Source: Moniliella sp. 'wahieum'
Taxonomy: Eukaryota; Basidiomycota; Moniliellomycetes; Moniliellales; Moniliellaceae
NCBI GenBank assembly: GCA_003971905.1
Contig: RSEE01000055.1
Coordinates: 1-64,000 of the forward strand
Reading direction: 5' to 3'
DNA: 64,000 bases
Below are positions 55,043 through 64,000 of this stretch, piece by piece. Both the position numbers and the translations under genes were made by a program. Position 1 is the stretch's first letter. Each line of letters opens with the position of its first letter. The notes beneath the pieces were generated by a model. It did not search any database, was not told the DNA's origin, and was given only the letters and a program-made list of their open reading frames with translations.

Positions 55043-58000
55043 ATGGCCAGCGAGTGGCCCGAATGGGGCCTGCGGCCGCTGGCTGTCCAGCTGCAGGGCG
55101 ACGCCAAAATCCGCTGTGCCGAGGCGGCCGACGACCTGCTGCTCGTCGGCAGCACCGACGGCTGGGTGCGCTCGTACGTGCGAGCGCGTACCGCAATCGA
55201 GTCCTGGACGCTCGTTGGCGCTGTATCTGCCGCGCGCTCAGGCAAGGCGGCGGAACGGTTACTCCTTCTGCCGTTGCTGGGTGTGGCGGCGGTGTTGGCC
55301 GAGGGAGTGCTGGCGTTTTACCACCTGCCCGACTTGCGCCTGGTTGCGCGCGCCCAAGTGCCCACCATCAAGGGCGTCTCGCTGATCGTTGCGGACGAAA
55401 GTGTGCGCACAGAGCCGGAGCTGGAGTGGGGCAAGGATGGAAGACCGTATGTTTCGTTGGCGCTGGTCCGAAGGGAGAAGATCACGTTGGTGCGTCTTGT
55501 GCTGGGCGAGTGGCCGGTTGGAGTGGCTGTTGGAGCACGAGGTGTCGTTCCTGTCACGCCCTTGGCGGCTTCGCGATGGGGCAAGTGGATGTTGCTCGCG
55601 ACGTTGAAAGAGTATGTGCTTGTGGATGTGGCGCAAGGGCGGGTGGTGGAGCTAGGCCTGCCGATTTCTCAAGTGGGTGCGGCGCCGCCCAGCGACGCGT
55701 CCGGCCATTATCGCCCTCCCACGCTTTTCGGCGCGCAGCCACCGGGCCAAGCGGCCCGTGTTTGTCGTCACGTCCCATGCGCCCGACGGCAGCTTGGGCG
55801 TGTTTGTCGATCCCGTCTCGGGCGACATTCAAGCCATGTTGATCGAATGGCCGGCGCATCCGCGCAGCCTCACCCTCGCCTTGCTCCCGCAGCCGCAGGG
55901 CACGTGGCGCGGCAAATTGTCGCCTTGCTGCGCAACGATCGGATCCAAGTACACGAAGTCGACGTTGGGTACGGAATGCCACCCTTCCCCCTCCCACCAA
56001 ACAAGTCCCACCCGATACCCAACCTGGCTCCTACCCGCCCCAACTGCTCCTCGACACCCCTTTACCCCCTGCATGCACCGATGCGCGCTTCCTTTCCTCG
56101 GCAAGCACGACTTTCACCTTGCGCTTCCTGCTTCCGCCCGCTCATCGCCCCTTCCTTCCTCGGCGCGCGAGCCGATCGAGGCATGGGACTTGCCCGCGCA
56201 GCTGGCCGCGGGAGAACCGGTGGACGAGGATAGTATGGACGATGCGACGTGGGCAGCGCGCTTGACGGCGCTGGTGCCTGACCCGCTCGCCGCACGCGAT
56301 AGCGATGGCGAGGGCGAGGGAGGGCGAGGGCGATGCGCCGCTGCCGGTGCCGTTGATGGGAGCGACGGACGTGGGTGGCAAAGCGTCCATTCTACTCGGC
56401 ACGGCCGAGGGTCTATTTGTCGTGTCGCGTCCTTCTCTCGCGTCGCGTGCGCGGCCGCTACTGCGGTCGGGGCGGATGCGCGAACTCGGCTCGCTGCTCG
56501 ACTCGTTACCGGGCAGTACGTGGGACGCGGACGCAGCGCGGGCCGGCGTTGGTCTGGCACATGCACTGGCGCACATTGTAGGCTGGGTACACTTACGTGC
56601 GCTGCGGTTCGAGATGGCGTTCAGGTCGCTGCAGCGCGCCAAGGCACCGCTCAGTTGGCTCCTCGATTTGGTCCCTACCCTGATCGCCCGACTACCGCGC
56701 TTGGTCGCCGCGCACGACGACCCAGTCGCCGTACCCGCCTGTGTCGCTCGCTGTTACCCCCCGTTCCCTCCACCCGGACCCGAACAGCGTTACCTTGACC
56801 GCGCTGATCCGGGCCAACCTGGTGATGAATTATGCGCCGTTGCTGACGGTGCCCTCGGTGGCCGAGCTGAGCAGGCGGCTGGGTACGGTGCGGGTGCAGA
56901 CGCAACCAGACGCGGGCGCAGACACGGCGGGGCGGGGCCTGTGGAACAACTGTTTGATGCTCTGGCCACTTCGGCGCGTGCGCACCTGGCGCAATGGATT
57001 GAGGTGGCGCGGCACGATCCGCGCTCAGCGCATCTTGCGCCCACGGTGAAACAGCGCGCACGTTGTCCACGCTGGTTGCGCAGATCTATGCGCTGGCACC
57101 GGTGCGAGATACAGCGTCGACGATCAAGCTGCATGCGCTCTTGCCCTCGGATTCGGTCGCGCTTCCGACGGAGAGGCGGATGACTTGGCGGCCGTCGAGT
57201 GGGATCGCGTTCGGCCGCTGTTGGAGGGCCAAGGCAAGTGGCACCCCTTGGCGCGTCTGGCGCAAGCCGAGGGAGATGCACCTACTTTCTTTTGCTCGCC
57301 ACGGCTTTGGTGGATGGGAGCAAGGTGGATGGCGCGCTACGCATTGCCTGGGCCGAGCACGAATATGCGATGTCGGCAGCAGCAGTGGCAAGAAGCGCAG
57401 TGGGCTGCGCATCAGCGCAGTCTTTCCGGCACGGGCCTGGAACGCGTACCCGAGGGAGACGGAACCGGAGACGAAGCGCGAGGAGCCAAGACGGTACCGT
57501 TGGCGCTCAAGCCGTTGGCCGTGGCTGATGTGCTGGCCACGCTGCAGCGCGCTGGCTCGCCGCCCTTGGTCCAACACTATGCGCTGTGGTGCAGCATGCC
57601 GAACCAGCCTCGGCCGTGGCAGCCTTGTCGCATGCGCCTGTGCCGGCCGACCAGGCCGTGGCGCACCACGAGGCCGTCTTGCGTGCCATCCGCGCCGTAG
57701 ACGCCAAGGGCGAAACCACCCCCGTCTCTACCTGGAACAAGTCGCGCTGGCGCTCCCTGCCCCCCTCGCTTTACGCCGTCTGCTGCTACACAATCTATTG
57801 GAGGAGCTGGCGGGCGCGTTGCGCGGCGAAAGCAACCACGAAAGCGACAGCCAAACCGAACCCGAAACCGAAAGGGAAACCGAAACCAACAACGAAAGCG
57901 ACCATGTGTCACCCATGCGTTCACTACAGCAAGCCTACCAAAACGGATGTATGCCGAGTCATTTTTTGCCCACTTGGCTCTGCACGCGTCGAGCGCGCCG

Positions 58001-59091
58001 ATCAGCGAGCCGTCGTCGTCATCATCGTCGGATGCCGTAGAGAGAGGGGCGGCGGAGGATCGGGCGGCGCTGGCGGTTCGGATCCGGATCAAGCTCATTT
58101 TGCTCTTGCAAGCATTTGCTCTCGAGCTCGTGCCGCCCGACCGGGTGCCGCTACCGCAAGCGGGCGAGGAATGTGCGGCGCTGCTGGCGCAGCTGAGGCA
58201 GATGGGCCACGAGGGACTCTTGTCGTACGAGCAAGCGATCCTGCTCGGGCCGCTGGGCCGGCATGCGGAAGCGTTGCGTCTGCTCGGCATCCAGCTCGGC
58301 GACACCAACTCGGCCGAGACGTATTGTCTGCTGCTGGGGGTGGTGGTGGCGCCATGGTGGCCAAACGGGTGGCCAGCATGCTTGCCCCGGCCCACCGCTC
58401 CTCGCGCGCACGCGGCCACCGACGCATGACGACGGCCGGGGTGGAGCTGGCGTCGCTGTATGGCCACGACCCCACGCCGCCGCCGGGCGCGAGCGCGAGC
58501 GCGGGTGCGGGTGCGGGTGCGGGTGCGGTGCAGGTGCGGGTGCGGGTGCGCCGCGGGCCACGGAGCCCGTGACGGAGACGACCTTGCAGCTGGAGACGCT
58601 GCCTGGGTATGCGCGCCTGCTCGCGCACTGCGCCGGCTCGCTCGGGGCCGACGGCGAGCGCGGCACGGCGCCGACGGGCGGGAGATGGAGCCGAGGGAGG
58701 TGAATCGGCGGGAGCTGTTTATGCAGCTGCTCAAGGTGTACACGCATTCGCCCGACCGGTATGTGTGTTTGTGTGTGTTTTTGTGGGTGTATGCTGACAA
58801 GGCTGGGCAGGGAGCGGCTGGCGCTGCCGCTGCAGCACCTGCTGACGACGCAGAGCATGCGGCTGGAGCCGACGGCGGTGCTGGCGGAGCTGGAGGACGG
58901 GGTGGAGCTGGCGCGGCTGCGGACGTTCCTGGTGCGAGCGACGCGGCGGGAGGCGCACGCAGCGCAGGTGGCGCAGCTGCTCAAGCACGCCGCGCGCGGC
59001 CGACGAGCGCGACACGGCGCTGCGCACGTTCGGCGTGCTGCGCGCGCGGGGGGGCTGGCGGGTGGATGTGGATGCGAAGCAGGTCACGTGA
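55043..59091 (+). CDS. VPS39: Vps39/Vam6-like HOPS subunit (CNH domain protein)
   Basis: Vps39 tethers vacuole/late endosome membranes and binds Ypt7 within HOPS. ATG 55043 opens MASEWPEWGLRPLAVQLQGD. The N-terminal CNH/propeller shows DDLLLVGSTDGWVRSYV, LLPLLGVAAVLAEGVLAFYH, VSLALVRREKITLVRLVL, KRPVFVVTSHAPDGSLGVFV and ASILLGTAEGLFVVSR. The alpha-solenoid has HLRALRFEMAFRSLQRAKAP and the Vps39 signature LLAQLRQMGHEGLLSYEQAI-LLGPLGRHAEALRLLGIQL-GDTNSAETYC. The C-terminal Vps39_2-like end has ELFMQLLKVYTHSPDR, an intron at 58759-58810, then RLEPTAVLAELEDGVELARL. An intron also starts at 55969. Many frame breaks in between. It ends WRVDVDAKQVT at TGA 59089-59091. Vps3/TGFBRAP-type is less likely. 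Confidence 0.82.
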
Positions 59092-59299
59092 GGGAATGCA
59101 CTGATGAGGATGAGGCGGGAGACAGAGAGGGGCTGCTTCATAGTGGGAGTACGAGTGCGAAAGGTAGAAAGGTAGGGTTGGCGTGCGCTGGCATAGGAGC
59201 GTAGGAGCATACGCTTGGGCCAAAGCACAACCACGCGCAGGCGCCTCGAAGCGCAGGCAACCCCAAGCACCTGACCCCACCGCACACCGCCTCCCCAGC

Positions 59300-62200
59300 A
59301 TGAACTCGCTCTGGCGCGCCTCAGCAGCCGCGACCGCCGCGACCCCGCCGCCGCCTCCGCCGCCGCCTCCGCCTCCGCCTCCGCCCCCCCCGCCACCGCC
59401 ACCGCCATCTCCACCCTCCACCGCCTCCGCCGCCCCCGCCCGCCCGCTCCGTCTCCGTCCCGCGCATCGACCTCGCCGCCGCCGCCGCCGCCACCGCTGC
59501 CGCCACCGCCCCCGCTGCCCCGCCGCTGCCCCTGCCACGGCCACGGCCCCTCCCCCGACGCCTCCCCCGCCCCCAGCCAGACGCCCCCGCGGCCGCCCCA
59601 GCCGCCGCCCTGCGGCCCCCTCGCCCCTCCCGCCCTTCCTCCCCATCCCGCCCCACCGCCTCTCCCCCCCCTCCCCGTCGGCCCCACCTTCTCCGCCGAC
59701 CACGCCCACATCCTCGCATGGAGCCGCGACGAGCAGCCCGCCGCCCCGCCCGCCGCGCTGCCCGAGGCCGCCGCCTGGACCCTCCACCCGCGCGTCGCCC
59801 TCCCGCCCTGCTGGGGATTGAAAACTTTGGCAACACATGCTACGCCAACTCGATCCTCCAGGCGCTGTATGCCTGCCAGCCCTTTCGCTCCCAGGTCCTC
59901 CAGTCCTCCATCCCACAGCTCCGGCTCCACCCCGTCCTCCACCGCTGCCGCCTCGGTCCCCCCTGCCGGGCACCGGCCTGCCCGCGCCTCCCGCACCCGA
60001 CGACGGGCCGGTCGTCGCGGCCCAAGCCACCCTGTATGCCGCGCTCCATGCTCTCTTTACCAGCATGCATCATCGCCAGTGCCAGGCCCTGCTGCCGTCG
60101 CCCGAACCCGAACCGGTGCTGGCCCGGCCTCCAACGGCGATGCCAAACCGCCTCCCACGTCCGTCTCTCCTACCGCAACCAAAGAAGGCGGCCTCTTCTC
60201 CAAACTCACCTCCCTCTCCTCCACTCCGGCCGAGACGAAAAAGGCACGTGTGTTCCTTCCGGACGGGCGGCTATGCTGCGTCCAACTCCATCTCTGCGCC
60301 GTCGGCGTGGCAGGATCGGCCGCCACGCTGCCCAACGGATCGGCCCCGCCAGCCTCTGGCGCAACGCCAACGTTGAATGCCGAAGAGGAGGAGGAGGTGT
60401 CGCGGGTGGGTGCGAATGGAACGGCGTTGGTGGCAACGTCGCAGATTGCCTCCTTTCTCAACGCGCTCAAGAAAAGAACCCGAATTCGACTCGACGATGC
60501 ACCAAGACGCCCATGAAATGCTCAACTTTACGCTCAACCGCATCGCGGAAGACCTGTCGCCGCATCAAGATGCCTTGCTCAAGACCTGGGTCCAGCGCCT
60601 GTTCGAAGGCGTCTTGACAAACGAAACGAAATGCCTCACATGCGAAACGGTACGTCTTCCTCTTTCTTTCTTTTTTACCCCCCCCCCCCCCCCTCCCCCC
60701 CTTAAAAAAAAGGCTGACCCTCCATCCCCTTGCTCTGTCCAGACCACTTCACGCGACGAAAAGTTTCTCGACTTGTCCATCGACATTGAGCAAGACATGT
60801 CGCTCTCCTCGTGCCTGCGGGCGTTTAGCGCGAACGAAGTGTTGCGTTCGCGCAACAAGTTCTTTTGCGATGTGTGCAATGACCTACAAGAAGCCGAAAA
60901 GGGAATGCGAATCCGTGTGCTGCCCAACGTGTTGGCCCTGCACCTGAAACGGTTCAAGTACGAAGAGCAACTACAGCGCTTTGTCAAGCTGTCGTATCGT
61001 GTCCCGTTCTCATCGGAACTACGATTGTTCAACACGTCCGAGGATGCCAATCATCCCGACACGCTCTACCGTCTCTTTGCCATCGTCGTTCACATTGGTG
61101 CCACCCCCCAAGGGCACTACATTGCACTGGCACGTGTCGGTCCCAAGGACGTCCACGGGTCCGAGGAGCAATGGGTCCTGTTTGACGACGATCATGCGCA
61201 ACCGGTGGAACCCGAGTACCTGAATCGCTTCTTTGGCGATAACCCGGCAGCTGGTTCAGCCTACGTCTTGTTCTACCAAGCCGTTCCTGGCTCGGACGAG
61301 ACCAACCCGCACCCGCCCCCAGGAAGAGACTGGCGACCTCTTTCGCCCCATCCCTGACGACCTGCTCTACCGCTACGCGCAGGCGGAGCAGGATGAGATC
61401 CGTCGGCGCCTCGCTGGTCTGCCCGCGCCCGTGGTGGAGAAGGAACGACACAGTTCTCCTTCCCATGGGGGAAGCAACACCATGCCTCGCCTCCCCAAGC
61501 CCCAACGGAGAACCACGATGAAAGCAGCAACCCGGCCAGCCTTCCCTCGCTGCATGCCATGCCCGCTAGCCCGTCCTCCTCCTCTTCGAACGGGATCATC
61601 GCCTCTCCCGGTGCGGCCGGCCGGCGTCGTCGGGTGGGCCGAACGGGTTGACGTCGTCGAACCAAACGCTGGGGCTGGGGCCTAATGGCCACTCCCGTGG
61701 CTGGTTTGGCACGTTTAAGCGCGACAAGCGGCAAAACAGTCTAGCGCCCTCGTTGGCGCCTTCCACCAACTCCATTTCCACCCCTCCCGCACCCTCCCAC
61801 GTCTCCCTGCCCGCATCGACGACAACGGCGTCGGCGGGTGCGTCGCACGCCAACTCGGCCCGCTCCTTCGACCGATAGTGCCCATACCAGTCGTGCCTCG
61901 TTGGTCAGTACCCCGCAGCCGGCCCCGACACCTTCGCCTACTTTACCCCGCCCGTGCGTGGGGAGGTGGGGAGCGAGACGCCGCGCCGGACACTGTTCGA
62001 CCCTCTACCGCACCGCGCGGCTCGTCGCGCGGGCCAGCGCCGCCCCACCCGTACGCGTGCGTACCGGCTCACTCGTCTCGCCGACCGAGGGCGTGTTGTC
62101 CTCCTTTACGTTGGTCAAACCAGAGGAAGAGACCGCGACGCCCGTTGGTCCGCGGTCCACCTCGCCGTTGCGTCCATCGGTGCTGGCGCGGTCTCCTTCG

Positions 62201-63524
62201 CCCATGAGCTCGGCACCGCACCATGTACGCAAAGGTCCTGCGCCTCCGCCTCCGCCACCGCCTGTGACGCAAGCGGGCTCGGCTCGGGCTCGGGATCGGG
62301 ATCGGGATCAGGCTCGTCGTGGGCTCGGGCGCGGGCGCGTCGAAGTACCTACCAACCCATTACCTCGTCCCACGCTTCGTCGGGGGGCGACGCGTCGGGA
62401 GGGAGGACAGGTGCAAGGGGGTCCATGACCTTCCCAACTACCTTGCCCGCTCCCGCTGCGTCTGTGTCTGCGCCCGGAAGCCGACGTGGGTCCAACAATC
62501 CCTTTTTGGTCTTTGCTCAGCCCAACCCGTTTGCCCCACCCGACCAGCCCCCCGCCACTTCCCTTCCTCCAGTCCCCGCGCCGTTTTGCCACGCCGGCCA
62601 AGGTGCCACCCAACCGCTCCCGCCCAAGCTCCCTCCCAAGTTCCCCTGCAAGCTCCCGCTCAAGCTCCCACCCAGGCTGTACCAGCTGCTGCGTCCTCCG
62701 CTCACGCTGAGACCAACCCCTGGTCGTCCATGGCTGCCGCGCCAGCTGTGCCGCCCAGGCGCCGGGTAGGAAGCGCTCGTTGGATGCGCAGGTGCCTGGG
62801 ACAGATATGCGGACGAGTAAGAGTACGCAAGATGTGGCGGCAGGGCCTTTTACCGTGGTAGCACCTCCCCTGGGCGACCGCGTGTGCCTCGGCCACACAC
62901 ATCGGGCAACATCCCCACCCGGCGCCCGTCGGGTTCGGGTTCGGGTTCGGGTTCGGGTTCAGGCATGGGTCTGGGCTGGCCTACCGAGTCCGCTCTGTCT
63001 GCCCGACCGGGTGATACGAACGGGAGCCATTGTGGTGGGCACGACGTTGACGCGGCCGAGTACAAACGGGGGTGCGACGCGCGCCCCGCACCCTCCGCCA
63101 GTTACCGTGCCGTTCAAGGACAAGGATGCGAGCCGGCGTCGGTCGGAGTGTCGAATCTGTGGGGCCGAATGCGGGAGGACCGACGGACGAATGGGGAGCA
63201 GCCGGGCAGCGGCGCGGCGGCAGCGCGACCGAACGTGCCGAGACGGATCGTTTCGTTGCATGGGCACGAACACGATGTGCCGCGACGGACGGGTGGCTCG
63301 TGGGTCCCCCCCCTGTACCCGTGCCCGTTCCGGCCTCTGGGTCGGCGTCTGCGTCGGGTGCGCGCCACCTCCGCGGTCCGAGCCTCGGCTCACCCGACTC
63401 GCTCGGCCTGCCGGCCGGGGCCGCGCCCGAGCTGGGCGGTCGCGCCGGTCGTATTCCCACGCGGGGACCCAATGGCGGGCGCAAACCCTCGTTGGCGTTC
63501 CGCCTGGGATTAAAGAAAGCCTAG
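59300..63524 (+). CDS. ubiquitin carboxyl-terminal hydrolase, Ubp9/Ubp13/CreB (USP12/46) type
   Basis: A cysteine-protease deubiquitinase of the WD40-activated USP12/46 class (CreB in carbon catabolite repression of filamentous fungi). ATG 59300 opens [16 protein letters not shown], then a Pro run and a Pro/Ser/Arg-rich leader. The Cys box [19 protein letters not shown] has its catalytic Cys at 59838-59840. Further blocks are [55 protein letters not shown] (two zinc-binding CxxC pairs), and [20 protein letters not shown]. The His box GHYIALAR has His at 61115-61117, followed by [17 protein letters not shown]. An intron at 60650-60742 contains a 16-nt C run. After FYQA a 700-residue Ser/Pro tail includes [30 protein letters not shown] and [10 protein letters not shown], ending [13 protein letters not shown] at 63522-63524. 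Many frame breaks occur in the tail. Confidence 0.88.
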
Positions 63525-64000
63525 CTGGCCCGCAAGGTGAGGGGAGCACGTGCCTGCCTTGGATTTGTCGTGGGCAGGGGTTCGTTGTTCCCAGCCACTC
63601 CTCCCCCCCCCCCGCCTGAACAAAATGGGTTACTTTGTCTTCCTTTTTCTTTACTGGTTTCTTCTCTCTTTCTCTCTTCTTCTCTTTTTCTTCCTTTTCT
63701 CCAGGACAGGACCTCCTACCTGCTCTCTCGCCCTCCCCCCCTCCCCTCTCTGGTTCGGCCCCTGCAGTGGTTGGTTGCCTGAGTGGCTAAAGTGTTAGGT
63801 TCTGCTCTGGACATGTGGACCTTCCATCTTCCTCTTTGCCTTTTTTTCGTCTCTCTTTCCTCCGTTTCCTCCGTTTCCTCCTCGTTTCCTTTCCTCCTCG
63901 TTTTTTCTTCTCTTCTCTCCCTCTCCCCATTTCCTCTTTTCCCCCGTCTGCTCTGTTCGTTCTTTCTCTCCTTCTCTCGCGCTGGTAAGCCTGTGAAAAA
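63525..64000. promoter_or_regulatory. pyrimidine-rich flank at window end
   Basis: From about 63590 the plus strand is almost pure C/T with short purine breaks. This may be the UBP 3' flank or the leader of a plus-strand gene beyond the window. Confidence 0.5.

Noticed and set aside
57577-58800. 407-codon minus-strand frame
   Set aside because: Antisense to the conserved Vps39 solenoid and its (gcgggt)n tract; no motif of its own.
58731-60066. Long Gly/Arg-rich minus-strand frames (over 360 codons)
   Set aside because: They are antisense to the Pro-run leader of the deubiquitinase and the end of VPS39; poly-Gly arises from the CCG/CCT tract.

Overview
The window is nuclear DNA of a fungus. 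The evidence is GC-rich protein genes on both strands, short spliceosomal introns (GTACGT/GTATGT-type donors, CTAAC/CTGAC-like branch points, AG acceptors), intron-bearing tRNA genes, and a fungal gene set: ERG27, LAG1, MRS2, LETM1/MDM38, a Tea1/Kel1-like kelch protein, a Ubp9/CreB-type deubiquitinase and INO80 subunit Ies2. Most genes show none to three introns. Together with the GC-rich, low-complexity proteins this suggests a basidiomycete, perhaps Ustilaginomycotina, but the assignment is a guess.

Layout. 1-1.9 kb: a possible small membrane protein and tRNA-Gly. 2.1-9.8 kb: a DUF2235 hydrolase with a repetitive N-terminus, RRS1 (ribosome biogenesis) and a divergent old-yellow-enzyme oxidoreductase. 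9.8-12.6 kb: no recognisable gene. 12.6-19.1 kb: ERG27 (sterol synthesis), convergent alanine aminotransferase with a mitochondrial leader exon, and divergent ceramide synthase. 20.8-21.3 kb: an orphan small protein. 21.3-26 kb: a more AT-rich gene desert with a degenerate tRNA-Lys and a possible LINE relic. 26-35 kb: kelch/coiled-coil polarity protein, IES2 and MRS2, all on plus. 35.2-48.3 kb: LETM1, a large unknown Ser/Pro-rich protein, branched-chain dehydrogenase E2 and a CD2BP2/Lin1 GYF protein, all on minus. 48.8-53.2 kb: a LIM-domain protein, then divergent RPL19 and RPS27. 55-63.5 kb: Vps39-like HOPS subunit and Ubp9/CreB-type deubiquitinase.

The genes are mostly unrelated housekeeping functions. 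Notable neighbours are MRS2 and LETM1 (both mitochondrial inner-membrane cation transporters, tail to tail) and RPL19/RPS27 (two ribosomal protein genes sharing one short promoter region).

The strongest overall signal is technical. Almost every gene, including essential single-domain ones such as RPL19, contains reading-frame breaks. Nearly all have the sign expected if one base were missing, usually in a short G or C run. Restoring frame at those points gives uninterrupted family-typical proteins. I read this as residual assembly indels, not pseudogenes. Coordinates below therefore run from first start to last stop across the breaks. I did not see a new defence, mobile or RNA system; the less explained items are the orphan proteins, the heptamer spacer repeats and the N-terminal repeat region of the DUF2235 protein.
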